DNA of 64,000 nt from GCA-2737725 sp033763995 (GTDB lineage Bacteria > Pseudomonadota > Alphaproteobacteria > Rhodospirillales > Rhodospirillaceae). Location of the stretch: assembly GCA_033763995.1 (NCBI GenBank), contig JANRJL010000083.1, positions 1-64,000 on the forward strand. Reading direction: 5' to 3'. The first letter of the stretch is position 1. Every line of letters begins with the position of its first letter. Position numbers and translations under genes: made by a program. Below are positions 26,572-35,178 of this stretch, one piece after another. The notes under the pieces are model-generated. The model ran no database searches and had not been told where the DNA came from. It worked only from the letters and a program-made list of their open reading frames with translations.

Positions 26572-26580
26572 GAGGGCGCC

Positions 26581-27318
26581 ATGGCCCTGCCCGACTATCT
26601 GCAACGCGATCACAAGATCATTCGTGGTCGTGTCGCCTACACGTCCAACAAGCCCGATCGCCTGGGCCAGGAGCGCGGGCGCGAAGTGTTCGCCGTCACG
26701 GTGCACAACGACGGCCGTCGCTCGCTCATTGCCCATGCGGAGATCGACGACCGGCCCAGCGTATTGCGGTTCGAGCAGCTCAATCTCGACGCACAATGGC
26801 GGCCCACGGACGCCTTCATCCGCATCACCGTGGGCGATGCGTTTCGAGGTTCCGGCTGGTTCCGCTTCACCGCCACCGAGGCCGAGTGCGAGACGTTGAC
26901 CGCCACCGAGGGCCGCGTCAGCCAACGCTGGCCCTTGAGCGGACCCACGCCCATGTTCGGCGGCCACGCCATCACCAACGACGGCTGGGTGACCAAGCTG
27001 TTCGACCTGAAAGGTCCACAAACGCAGACCTTGCCGCGTTTCGTGGTGTCGTCCACCGATCATCGCGGCGCCACGGGGCCGACAATTTCAATGGTCTCGG
27101 CGGCGGTGTCGCTGATGGGCCGGCCCACGATCACCGTGAAGGCCGGAACCTTCGATGCCTTGCATTTCCGCTTCGGCGAGGTCCATGGCCTGCCGGTGGA
27201 GCACCCGATCTACGAGGTGTGGGTGACGGCCGACGGCAATTACACGTTCCTCAAGGGCACCGTCGGCGGCTACATGATGACGCAGTATGAGCTGGTGGAA
27301 CTGAGTGACAAACTCTAG
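26581..27318 (+). CDS. Unknown protein, second of a tandem paralogous pair
   Basis: 245 residues from the ATG after AGGAGGGC, 9 bases after its paralogue. It keeps the blocks LQRDHK, GQERGREVF, EIDDRPSVLR, DHRGATGP, VKAGTFDALHFRF and TADGNYTFLKGTVGGYM, so the two arose by tandem duplication and may form a heterodimer. No signal peptide or membrane segment. Its TAG stop interlocks with the stop of the convergent kinase-like gene at 27315-27318. Confidence 0.6.
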   Translation: MALPDYLQRDHKIIRGRVAYTSNKPDRLGQERGREVFAVTVHNDGRRSLIAHAEIDDRPSVLRFEQLNLDAQWRPTDAFIRITVGDAFRGSGWFRFTATEAECETLTATEGRVSQRWPLSGPTPMFGGHAITNDGWVTKLFDLKGPQTQTLPRFVVSSTDHRGATGPTISMVSAAVSLMGRPTITVKAGTFDALHFRFGEVHGLPVEHPIYEVWVTADGNYTFLKGTVGGYMMTQYELVELSDKL

Positions 27319-28289
27319 CCTAGCCCCGCCTCGGCGCAGTAGAGGCGGATCATGCTGAGGTAATAGCGCAAGTTGCCGTCGAAACCAGGTATGGGTCCGA
27401 CGCGATTGACGTAAAACGCAAAGCTGGCGGTGATCAGCAAATGGCGCGCGGCCCTGAACAGCGGAAGTGCTGCGCGCTCGCCGGGACTTAAGCGGCGGAT
27501 CGATTCGTAGCCCGCCACAAACGGCCCGTTGAGCTTGTCGCCTACGCCGTCGAAGTCCGCACGCCAGAAGAATGATGCCAGGTCCCGCGCCAGAAAATCC
27601 TCACCGCAGTCGCTGAAGTCGAACACCGCCAAGCTGCCGTCGGCCTGGGTCATGATGTTGGCGTACTGAAAATCGCCGTGCACGGCGCCGCGCGGCACGA
27701 AACGCGGATCGATGGCCTCGGCGCGCGCGATCACCCCCGCCGTCGCACGCTGCAGGAAAGCCGACATATCGCGATCCTCGCCGATCATCTCGTGCAACAC
27801 CGGCATGCGCTCGCGAATCTTTATTTCGGTATTGACGGCGCGGCGGACAGGATAGTTGAAGCCCAGCGAGGCCTCGTGAATGCGTGCCAAATGCGCGCCC
27901 AAACGGCGGGCATCGTCGAGCGTCATGGTCTTGGCGCAGGGCACGCCCTCGAGCCAGCGCATGAGCACCACATGACGCGGACCCTCGGGGGCATCGAGGG
28001 TAAAGAACAACGCGCCGTCCTTGAGCGGCACGGGCGTGGACACGGCGAAGCCGGCGCGCGCCAAGTGCACGGCAAAGGCCTGCTCGAAACCGAATTCGGC
28101 GCTGGAACTTTTGCCCGCGCGGGCGACCTTGAGCGCATAGCGCTGCGAGCCGCCGCGAAGTTCGTAGATGTCGTTCATGCCGCGGCTGATGAGGCGGCAG
28201 CGCAGGGGCGCGGCCAGGCCGTAGCGCACGGCGGCTTCCTGGGCCAAGGCCCCGGCATCAAGCACGGATTGCAGAACGGGAAACGTCAT
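27315..28289 (-). CDS. Aminoglycoside phosphotransferase-fold kinase
   Basis: 324 residues. Kinase-like APH fold: GMNDIYELRGG (nucleotide loop), YALKVARAG with the ATP lysine, catalytic loop VHGDFQYANIM and metal-binding FDFSDCGEDFLARDLASF. This matches homoserine-kinase/choline-kinase-like members (ThrB2, YihE and relatives) at least as well as resistance enzymes, so a small hydroxylated metabolite is the likely substrate. Divergent from the VOC gene at 28361. Confidence 0.85.
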   Translation of the reverse strand: MTFPVLQSVLDAGALAQEAAVRYGLAAPLRCRLISRGMNDIYELRGGSQRYALKVARAGKSSSAEFGFEQAFAVHLARAGFAVSTPVPLKDGALFFTLDAPEGPRHVVLMRWLEGVPCAKTMTLDDARRLGAHLARIHEASLGFNYPVRRAVNTEIKIRERMPVLHEMIGEDRDMSAFLQRATAGVIARAEAIDPRFVPRGAVHGDFQYANIMTQADGSLAVFDFSDCGEDFLARDLASFFWRADFDGVGDKLNGPFVAGYESIRRLSPGERAALPLFRAARHLLITASFAFYVNRVGPIPGFDGNLRYYLSMIRLYCAEAGLG

Positions 28290-28360
28290 GTGGCGCGGCC
28301 CTCACTATCCTTGCGTTGTTAATGCGTCCGGGGCTTGAAGAATAGGTTAATGTTGGCGAC

Positions 28361-29404
28361 ATGACGGTGGATTCGCGTTCCAACTTGATCGGCGGGATTT
28401 ACGAAATCGGCGTCGGGGTGACCGACCTTGATCGCGCTGTCGCGTTCTGGAGCGCCTGGGGTTACCGACCTGGCCCCATGGGGCATCTCGCGTCCACGGA
28501 AGCGCACAAGCTCTATGGCGTGTCGTCGGGTCTTCAGTCGATCCGGCTGCATCATCAAACGGCGGTTCATGGGCTGGTGCGCCTGTTCAAGTGGACGGAG
28601 CCGACCGGACCTGGGCTGGGCTTCGCGCCGTTGCGGTCCACCGGTTCGCGCTGGTCGGTGCACAAGACCGACGACATCATGAGCGTGTTCAATCACGCCG
28701 AAACCGCGCGCCAACAAGGCCAAGCCATCCGTCTGCGCGGACCCATGATCAACGTGCGCTCCACCGCGCGTGGCTATGAGCAACGCCCCTTCGAGAAGTC
28801 GATCCGCGCCTCCCATAACTTCGAGATGCTGTTCCCCGAAGCGCGCGTCGTGGCGATGCAGCGCTTCCACATCGACATCACGAAGTACGGCACCATCGCC
28901 GCAGACTCGGTTTTGCGCACCAGCGAAGGCTGCCACATGGGTCTGGTGGTCACGCGCGAGGATTTTTCTCTGTTCGATTTCTACCGCGATGCCTTGGGCT
29001 TCAAGTTCGGCAAGCGCGTGGTGATCGACTGCGAGCCGGGCTACACGCCCTCGGATTTTTTCGACCTCATGCCGGGCGAGTCCTTCACCGAATGCGACCT
29101 GGAGGACCCCGCCAGCGGCACCACGCCCGAGACCCAACTTCCGGGCCGGCTGCGGGTGTTCATGATCCATCATTCACGGCCCCAGCCCGATTTAAGGCCG
29201 ATCTCACGCCCCGGCCACCTGGGCAATTGCCTTTATACCTGCCGCGTACGCGACGTGGGCGCCGCCCGGGCCGCGGTGGCGGCCTATGCCAAACACGGCG
29301 GGGCCAGCCAGATCACGCCCATCATGGCCAACGAATTCGGCGAGGCGGGCTTTTCGTTCACCGCGCCGGACGGCTATGCTTGGGCCGTCGTCCAGGCCAC
29401 TTGA
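28361..29404 (+). CDS. Two-domain VOC (glyoxalase/dioxygenase superfamily) protein
   Basis: 347 residues. First VOC module around GGIYEIGVGVTDLDRAVAFW, second around GLVVTREDFSLFDFYRDALG, with a closing strand FSFTAPDGYAWAVVQA. VOC modules hold a divalent metal in glyoxalases, extradiol dioxygenases and related enzymes; a complete metal triad is not obvious from reading. No signal peptide. It begins a cluster with a DctP and two exported VOC proteins, 26 bases upstream of the DctP start. Confidence 0.75.
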   Translation: MTVDSRSNLIGGIYEIGVGVTDLDRAVAFWSAWGYRPGPMGHLASTEAHKLYGVSSGLQSIRLHHQTAVHGLVRLFKWTEPTGPGLGFAPLRSTGSRWSVHKTDDIMSVFNHAETARQQGQAIRLRGPMINVRSTARGYEQRPFEKSIRASHNFEMLFPEARVVAMQRFHIDITKYGTIAADSVLRTSEGCHMGLVVTREDFSLFDFYRDALGFKFGKRVVIDCEPGYTPSDFFDLMPGESFTECDLEDPASGTTPETQLPGRLRVFMIHHSRPQPDLRPISRPGHLGNCLYTCRVRDVGAARAAVAAYAKHGGASQITPIMANEFGEAGFSFTAPDGYAWAVVQAT

Positions 29405-29430
29405 GCCGACTTGTCCCATTTGGAGTTATT

Positions 29431-30450
29431 ATGAATCGTTTCCTCAACCTGCCGCGCCTTGTGTTCGCCTGTGTCCTCGCGGTTGTCATGGGCCAAGGCG
29501 CCCTCGCCCTGGACGTCACCGCCGGCGGCACGGGCATCCGCAACACCAAGGGCGAGCAGAAGTGGCTGACCTACCGCGACACCGTTCAGCGGAAGTCCGG
29601 CGGCCAGATCGCCATGAAGATGCTGATCTACGGCGAACTGGGCGCGGAGGAGAATCTGGTGGCGGGCATTCGGCGTGGGCGCGTGAATATCGCCAATTGG
29701 TCTGGCGCGGTGACCACCACCGTCGTGCCGGAGATGGCCCTGCTCTACGCGCCGTTCCTGTTCGACGATTACGACGAAGCCGACTTCGTCATGGATCGAT
29801 TCCTCTTTCCGGCCTACGCCAAGCTATTCGCCGAAAAGGACATTCACTTTCTATCGTGGGACGAAATCGGCTTCAGTCAAGTGTGGTCCAAGACGCCGAT
29901 TCTGACGCCCGAGGACGCCAAGGGAAAGCGCTTCCGGGTGGCCTCCAGCGACGCCGCGCAGTTGTTCGCCCAAGCCCTGGGGGCCGACGTGATTCCGCTG
30001 CCCTTCAGCGACATCATCTCATCGCTGCAAACCGGCCTGATCGAGGCTGGCGAGACGGGCACGGTGATGTATGTGCGCACAGGAATCGCCGGGGACGCTA
30101 AACACATCACGCTGACCGATCATTCCTTCGCCACCTCGGTGATCGTGCTGCGCAAGGGCTGGCTGGACGGCTTGTCCGAGGACCAGCGCAAGATCCTCTT
30201 GGAGTCTTGGATTCCCATCGCCACGTCGCGGCAATGGACGCGCGAGGAAGTGACGGATGACCTGGCGCGCGCGCAGGAGTTGGGGTTCACGGCCCACAAG
30301 ATCAGCCCCGAGCAGCGCGACAGATGGCGCGCGGCCACGGCCGACGTGACGCGAAAGCTGATCGAGCGCGTCGGTGGCAACGCGCAGATGATCTGGGACG
30401 TGGCGCAAGAGGGCAAGAAAGCCTACGCTGCCGGCAAGGCAAAGAACTAA
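29431..30450 (+). CDS. dctP: Orphan TRAP solute-binding protein DctP, in a VOC cluster
   Basis: 339 residues from the ATG after TGGAG; signal peptide MNRFLNLPRLVFACVLAVVM to about ALA. DctP features: YGELGAEENLVAGIRRGRVNI, KGKRFRVASSDA, SSLQTGLIEAGETG and the C-terminal GGNAQMIWDVA. No permease gene adjoins; instead VOC-family genes lie on both sides, two of them with signal peptides, suggesting that ligand binding and periplasmic metabolism are linked. Ligand unknown. Confidence 0.88.
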   Translation: MNRFLNLPRLVFACVLAVVMGQGALALDVTAGGTGIRNTKGEQKWLTYRDTVQRKSGGQIAMKMLIYGELGAEENLVAGIRRGRVNIANWSGAVTTTVVPEMALLYAPFLFDDYDEADFVMDRFLFPAYAKLFAEKDIHFLSWDEIGFSQVWSKTPILTPEDAKGKRFRVASSDAAQLFAQALGADVIPLPFSDIISSLQTGLIEAGETGTVMYVRTGIAGDAKHITLTDHSFATSVIVLRKGWLDGLSEDQRKILLESWIPIATSRQWTREEVTDDLARAQELGFTAHKISPEQRDRWRAATADVTRKLIERVGGNAQMIWDVAQEGKKAYAAGKAKN

Positions 30451-30472
30451 ATTCCGATCTGGGGAGGATCAC

Positions 30473-31039
30473 ATGAAGCGATTTGCCTGCTTTGCGATGC
30501 TCGCGGCCCTGGCCATGACGAGCACGGTCGAAGCCGCCACCTCGGTGGTGCGGCGCACGACGCTGTTGGTCAGCGACGTGAAGACCTCGGTGGCCTTCTA
30601 CGAGAAGATCGGCTTCAAGGTGTGGCTCAAGACCGGCGGCGACCGCGACCCCAATGTGCAGACCTCGCTGCCGCTCAACGTCAAGCCTGCGCGCTCCGAT
30701 TTCACCATCATGGCCGGACGCGATCCCTGGATCGCCATGATCGGCCTGCTGCAATACGACAAGCCCGTGCCTACCCGCACGCGCGGCATCACCGACCCCA
30801 TCGGCGTGAGCGACGCCGTGCTGATGATCGAAACCGACGACATCGACGGCGTGTACAAGAACCTCCAGGCCATGGGCACGCCCATGCTGCAATTGCCCAA
30901 GGAAGCCACCACCAAGAGCGCGGATTCGATCAAGACCGTCAAGAACATGTTCTTCCGCGATCCCGACGGCTGGGTGATCGAGATGAGCCAGGTGCTGCGC
31001 ACGGAACCCCTGCCCGCCGCCGAGAAAGCCAAGCCGTAA
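30473..31039 (+). CDS. Exported single-domain VOC protein
   Basis: 188 residues, start preceded by GGGAGG. Signal peptide MKRFACFAMLAALAMTSTVEA, then a VOC module: RRTTLLVSDVKTSVAFYEKI, AVLMIETDDIDGVYKNLQ and FFRDPDGWVIEMSQVL. The closing glutamate in WVIEMSQ is where VOC metal sites usually place a ligand. Export of a VOC enzyme is uncommon. Twenty-two bases after DctP and 19 before a second exported VOC gene, so likely one operon. Confidence 0.75.
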   Translation: MKRFACFAMLAALAMTSTVEAATSVVRRTTLLVSDVKTSVAFYEKIGFKVWLKTGGDRDPNVQTSLPLNVKPARSDFTIMAGRDPWIAMIGLLQYDKPVPTRTRGITDPIGVSDAVLMIETDDIDGVYKNLQAMGTPMLQLPKEATTKSADSIKTVKNMFFRDPDGWVIEMSQVLRTEPLPAAEKAKP

Positions 31040-31058
31040 GACCTCCGAGGGCATCGCC

Positions 31059-31601
31059 ATGGCACTGATTTTTGGACGCCGGATAGCCGCGGGCACAGTG
31101 GTAGCCGCGCTGTGCGGTCTATGGCCGATGATGCAAGCGTTGAGCCTCGATACTTCGCTGGCGCTCAAGCGCGTGCCCATCGTGGTCAGCGACATGGAAA
31201 AGTCGCTGAAAGTTTACCGCGATATTCTCGGCCTGACGGTCGAGTCCGACAACATGATGAAGCCCAACGCCCATGACGAACGCGTGTTCAACGTGCCGCC
31301 GGGCGGGCTCACGCGTTCGGTCAAGTTCAATATCCGGCCCGATCAGATCCGCGCGCTGGGGCTGTTCGAGGTCAAGGACTACAAGGGCAAGGGCTCCAGC
31401 GGCGTGCATGATCATGGCGTCGTCTTTCGCGTCGACCGCATCGACGATATTCACGCCAAGCTGAAGGCCGGTGGATACCGCATCATTGACTTTGTCGATC
31501 TGCTCACCGCAGCCGGCGATAAGGGCCGCGAACTCGCTTTCCTCGACCCCGATGGTCATCTGGTGTTGGTCTATCAGCTGGATCAAGCGGCCAATAAGTA
31601 A
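31059..31601 (+). CDS. Exported single-domain VOC protein, second copy
   Basis: 180 residues. N-terminal hydrophobic segment RRIAAGTVVAALCGLWPMM looks like a signal peptide or anchor. The VOC module reads ALKRVPIVVSDMEKSLKVYR, HDHGVVFRVDRIDDIHAKLK and AFLDPDGHLVLVYQL. HDHG and a C-terminal HLVLVYQ replace the usual metal ligands, so activity is uncertain. Last gene of the VOC-DctP-VOC-VOC cluster. The following 118 bases hold no gene. Confidence 0.72.
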   Translation: MALIFGRRIAAGTVVAALCGLWPMMQALSLDTSLALKRVPIVVSDMEKSLKVYRDILGLTVESDNMMKPNAHDERVFNVPPGGLTRSVKFNIRPDQIRALGLFEVKDYKGKGSSGVHDHGVVFRVDRIDDIHAKLKAGGYRIIDFVDLLTAAGDKGRELAFLDPDGHLVLVYQLDQAANK

Positions 31602-31719
31602 CGCAGCGGAGGCGTATCGGTATCGCCGATCACCCGCCGCGAATCATTTCGTTTTGCAGGCCATGGCGCGCGGTCTATGCCCGCACGACTTGTCGCCCGG
31701 ACACTGCCAAGGACATACC

Positions 31720-32778
31720 GTGGACGTTGCACTCGCCGAAAATGTGGCCAAGAGTTTCCGCATGCAGGCCAAAGTGTGCACCGGCAACCATGCGCCGGTA
31801 TCGGCGGCCGTGCTCGAAGGCTGTGCCGATGAAATCGTCCACAACGGCCCATTGAAAGATCTCTTGGCGCAGTGGTCCGACCACCGCCCCGAGGCCGCCG
31901 TGCCCCTGCGTGTGCTGGGCGCGGTTCACCGCCTGGTCTTGGACGGCGCGGCGTCGGAGTTGAATGCTTACTTCCCCTCGGTCGGCGGCACTTTCGATGC
32001 CGCGCGGATATGGCCTGCCGTGCGCGATGTGATCAACCGCAGTTTGCCGTTCATCGCCGGTTATTTGCAGCGGGCGCCACAAACCAACGAGAGCGGGCGT
32101 TCGGCCATGTTGCTGGGTGGCTTTCTCGCCATCGCCGCCGCCACGCGCTTGCCCCTTCGCTTGCTGGAGATCGGCGCCAGCGCTGGCTTGAATTCGTTTT
32201 GGGACCGCTACCGCGTCGTGACGCCCAACTTTAGCTGGGGTCCGCCCAACAGTATGCTGGAACTAAACTGCCGCTGGGACGGCCCCCTGCCCGCGCGCGA
32301 CGCGCCGGTGAGCATCGCGAGCCGTGCCGCCTGCGACAAGGACCCCGTCGATATCCGCGACCCCGACGACCGCGCCCGGCTCGAGTCCTATATTTGGACC
32401 GACCAGGCCCATCGGTTGAAACGCATCCGTCAGGCCTGCGACATCGCCTTGGCCAACGATGTTCGCGTCGAGCGCGCCGATGCCGCAGTGTGGCTAGACG
32501 AAAAACTGCGCGACCTGCCGCGAGGTCAGGTGACGGTGGTGTTTCATTCGGTGTTTCGGCAATACATCGGCCCGGAGGCCGATGCCGTCCTCACGCGCGT
32601 GCTTGACGATGCGGCGCGGCGGGCGACAACGGAAGCGCCCTTGGCGCATCTCGCCATGGAGCCCGTCGACATGAAGTCGTTCCCCGACATCACGCTGCGC
32701 TTGTGGCCGGGCAGCGGCGAGGCGCGCCACCTCGCGCAAGCGCACTACCACGGCGAATGGATCAAGTGGTGGGGGTAA
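31720..32778 (+). CDS. DUF2332-family protein
   Basis: 352 residues from a GTG at 31720, chosen for AAGGA seven bases upstream; an ATG at 31663 in the same frame is possible. The DUF2332 pattern is clear: VAKSFRMQAKVC at the start, LRLLEIGASAGLNSFWDRY (glycine-rich, SAM-methyltransferase-like loop), GQVTVVFHSVFRQYI and the C-terminal HLAQAHYHGEWIKWWG. Function is not established; the loop suggests a Rossmann-like nucleotide or SAM site. Confidence 0.85.
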   Translation: MDVALAENVAKSFRMQAKVCTGNHAPVSAAVLEGCADEIVHNGPLKDLLAQWSDHRPEAAVPLRVLGAVHRLVLDGAASELNAYFPSVGGTFDAARIWPAVRDVINRSLPFIAGYLQRAPQTNESGRSAMLLGGFLAIAAATRLPLRLLEIGASAGLNSFWDRYRVVTPNFSWGPPNSMLELNCRWDGPLPARDAPVSIASRAACDKDPVDIRDPDDRARLESYIWTDQAHRLKRIRQACDIALANDVRVERADAAVWLDEKLRDLPRGQVTVVFHSVFRQYIGPEADAVLTRVLDDAARRATTEAPLAHLAMEPVDMKSFPDITLRLWPGSGEARHLAQAHYHGEWIKWWG

Positions 32779-32784
32779 CCTGAA

Positions 32785-33174
32785 TTAACGCCGAGTGCGG
32801 CGGGCGGCGTGAAAGCGCCGTCGCGGCTTGGGCTTTTCGGCCGAGGCTTTGCGTTTTTTGAGCGCCACGTCGTAGGCCTTCATGGCCCAGGTCTTGAGTT
32901 CGTCGGGGTCTTCCAAGACATCGTCGGGAATGCGCCAGTAGGACATGGTTAGAGGTTTACCCTTGCCGTCATAGACAAAGGGATGCGACTTGCGCGCCTC
33001 GTAGTCGGCGCGGTTGCTGTCGTCGACCTTGAAATAAAGCTCGTCGTCGGCGATCAGGCCGAACATGACGCCGTTCTTGTAGATGCCGAAGCCCCCGAAC
33101 ATGGCACGCGCGGCGACGCCCGAAACCACCCGGAGCTGATCGATCACGTAATCCTTGAACGAGGCATCGGCCAT
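32785..33174 (-). CDS. TfoX/Sxy N-terminal-domain protein
   Basis: 129 residues from the ATG at 33174. TfoX_N pattern: VSGVAARAMFGGFGIYKNGVMFGLI, DDELYFKVDDSNRADYEA and YWRIPDDVLEDPDEL; the tail is very basic (KPKPRRRFHAARRTRR). Only the N-terminal domain of competence regulator TfoX is present; stand-alone copies are common and their role is unclear. It follows the crotonase gene by 4 bases on the same strand. Confidence 0.85.
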   Translation of the reverse strand: MADASFKDYVIDQLRVVSGVAARAMFGGFGIYKNGVMFGLIADDELYFKVDDSNRADYEARKSHPFVYDGKGKPLTMSYWRIPDDVLEDPDELKTWAMKAYDVALKKRKASAEKPKPRRRFHAARRTRR

Positions 33175-33178
33175 GACG

Positions 33179-33958
33179 TCACGCGGTGAATTTCGGCTTG
33201 CGCTTATCGCCGAAGGCCGTGAAGCCTTCCTTGAAATCGGGCCCGGCGAAGGCATCCACAAACATGCGGCGGGTCTCTGGCGTATCGTCGGCGGCGCCGT
33301 CGAGGATCATCTGCACGATGTGCTTGGTGCCGCGCGCCGAGAACTGTGACGCGCTGCAGATTTCATTGGCGAAGGCCGCCACGGCGCCGTCCAAATCGTT
33401 CGGCGCCAGGAGACGATCAATGAGGCCCATGGATTTGGCCTCCTCGGCGTTGAGGATGCGGCCGGTATAGAGAATATCTTTTGCTGCCGACGGGCCGACG
33501 GCGTCCACCAGGCGCTTGGTGTCGGACAGCGTGTAAATCAACCCCAGCTTGCCCGGCGTGATGCCGAGTTTGGCCGTGGTGTCGGCGAAGCGCAGATCGC
33601 AGCACAGGGCCAGGCCGCAGCCGCCGCCCACGCAGGCGCCGCGAATTTTGGCAATCGTTGGCTTGACATTGCGTTGAAGGCGCTTCTGAGATCGATAGGT
33701 GATGTCGGCCACGGCCTCGGCGGTCTTGGGGTCGGTGAACACCCCTTTGAACTCGTCGATGTCGGCCCCGGCCGCGAAGGACTGGCCCTCGCCCGTCACC
33801 ACCACAACCTTGATGGCCGCGTCCGCATCTGCTTCTTCGACCAACTCCATCAGCCGGCGCCACATATCCATGGACAAGGCGTTGCGCTTGTCCGGGCGAT
33901 TCAAGCGGATCATGGCGACGGGACCTTCGCGGTCCATGAAGACGGTGGGTTTAGACAT
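33179..33958 (-). CDS. Crotonase-family protein lacking both hydratase glutamates
   Basis: 259 residues from the ATG at 33958. Crotonase fold with CoA-binding FAAGADIDEF (oxyanion loop near 61-70) and the second oxyanion loop RGACVGGGCGLALCCDLRFA. In rat enoyl-CoA hydratase the two catalytic glutamates fall at positions aligned here to G115 and G136 (GGGCGLA and TPGKLGL). It is therefore unlikely to be a simple hydratase; isomerase, thioesterase or decarboxylase chemistry (compare the TP-NLGVPY segment of methylmalonyl-CoA decarboxylase) is more likely. Four bases upstream of tfoX. Confidence 0.82.
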   Translation of the reverse strand: MSKPTVFMDREGPVAMIRLNRPDKRNALSMDMWRRLMELVEEADADAAIKVVVVTGEGQSFAAGADIDEFKGVFTDPKTAEAVADITYRSQKRLQRNVKPTIAKIRGACVGGGCGLALCCDLRFADTTAKLGITPGKLGLIYTLSDTKRLVDAVGPSAAKDILYTGRILNAEEAKSMGLIDRLLAPNDLDGAVAAFANEICSASQFSARGTKHIVQMILDGAADDTPETRRMFVDAFAGPDFKEGFTAFGDKRKPKFTA

Positions 33959-33993
33959 ATAAGTGAAACTCTGATGCGCGCGCGGGCACCCGC

Positions 33994-34608
33994 TTACTTT
34001 TTCTTCTTGGATTTTGCCTTGGCCGCTTCCTGGGCCTTGGCCTGGGCGATCAATTTCTCCTCCGGCGCGGGGCCCTTGGGCAGATGGAAACGATCCTCGT
34101 GGATGGGCTTGGCCTCGCCCTCGCGGTACCACGACATGACCAACGGGATCTGCGCCTTGTGGAACAGCCCAATCTGTGGACAACGGCGGTCCACCTCCTT
34201 GGCGAAGGCCTTGATGCGCGCGGCCGACTCCTTGGTGTCGAAAATCAAGTCGAAGTTGATTTGCTCATATTGTGGCTGCAGGTGCAGATCGAAGAAAAAT
34301 CCGCGAATGTCGATCAGCGAGCGGATCTTGGTGCGCATGCCCTTGTATTTGAACTTCTGATCGCGCGCGACCACGGCGCACGTGATCGACGTGCAGCCCG
34401 CCAGCGCCGCCAACTGGGCATGCACCGGCGTCCAGCCGCGCGAGCGGCCCTGCAGGTCCGGCGGATCGCCGATATCGAAGCCCGCCGGCTCGTCGAACAT
34501 CAACGAGGGCTGGCCTTCGAAGAAGGCCTCCACCCGCATTTGCTCGAAGGACTTGGTGGTGACGTCGGAAATGCCGATGTATCCGGGATAGGTGACGTTT
34601 TCCTTCAT
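33994..34608 (-). CDS. OsmC-family protein with extended lysine-rich tail
   Basis: 204 residues. OsmC/Ohr fold: first conserved cysteine C72 in AGCTSITCAVV and second C143 in DRRCPQIGLFH, the pair that reduces peroxides in this family. A C-terminal extension of about 40 residues ends in alternating Ala/Lys and KSKKKK. Cytoplasmic. Member of a minus-strand run with an MFS transporter, an NTF2-like protein and the crotonase. Peroxidase activity is plausible but untested. Confidence 0.85.
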   Translation of the reverse strand: MKENVTYPGYIGISDVTTKSFEQMRVEAFFEGQPSLMFDEPAGFDIGDPPDLQGRSRGWTPVHAQLAALAGCTSITCAVVARDQKFKYKGMRTKIRSLIDIRGFFFDLHLQPQYEQINFDLIFDTKESAARIKAFAKEVDRRCPQIGLFHKAQIPLVMSWYREGEAKPIHEDRFHLPKGPAPEEKLIAQAKAQEAAKAKSKKKK

Positions 34609-34641
34609 GGTGCGATCCTCTGTGCGATTCGCGTTTGCGCG

Positions 34642-35175
34642 CTATTGACCGATTTCTTTTTTCAACTTCTCGGCCAGGTCGGGAGCTGCGCCAGCCGCGC
34701 CGTTGTCGATATCGAGCAACACCTTCCAGCCCTCGGCGGTCTTGCTGAGCAGGGCGATATAGCGGCCGTTGCTGATCTCGGACTTGGGCGTCTTGCCGTC
34801 TTTTTCCAGGCTCACGGCGGCGTAGCGGCAGACGATATAAGCCCACGCGCCCACGCCAGCGCCGTTGACTTCCATCTCCTCGATCTCGGAGATCAATTTG
34901 GGCTTCGACGTGGCGAAAGACTTCGACCAGATCTCGCGCATCTTGTCGCGCCCGGTGATGGTGGTCGATTTGGTGTGCAACACACGCAGGCCGGGCAAAT
35001 AGTCGGCGAGCGAGCCTTCCAGGTCGCCGGCATTGAATTTCTCGATGGAGCGATCGTGGAACGCCTGAATCTCGGCATAGTCGGCGGCCGTGCCGCCGCG
35101 CTGAGTGACAGCCCAGACCGGGAGGCTCAGCACGCTCAGAAGGGAGGCGGCGAGAATGCGAAGGCAGCGGGTCAT
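34642..35175 (-). CDS. Exported NTF2-like (DUF4440/SnoaL) protein
   Basis: 177 residues with signal peptide MTRCLRILAASLLSVLSLPVWA. The NTF2-like barrel is seen in AEIQAFHDRSIEKFNAGDLEGSLADY (shown in part: EIQAFHDRSIEKFNAGD), TTITGRDKMREIW and GRYIALLSKTAEGWKVLLD. Such periplasmic domains bind small ligands or act as ketosteroid-isomerase-like enzymes. Starts 3 bases after the stop of the MFS gene, so it is translated with it. Confidence 0.8.
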   Translation of the reverse strand: MTRCLRILAASLLSVLSLPVWAVTQRGGTAADYAEIQAFHDRSIEKFNAGDLEGSLADYLPGLRVLHTKSTTITGRDKMREIWSKSFATSKPKLISEIEEMEVNGAGVGAWAYIVCRYAAVSLEKDGKTPKSEISNGRYIALLSKTAEGWKVLLDIDNGAAGAAPDLAEKLKKEIGQ

Positions 35176-35178
35176 GGT

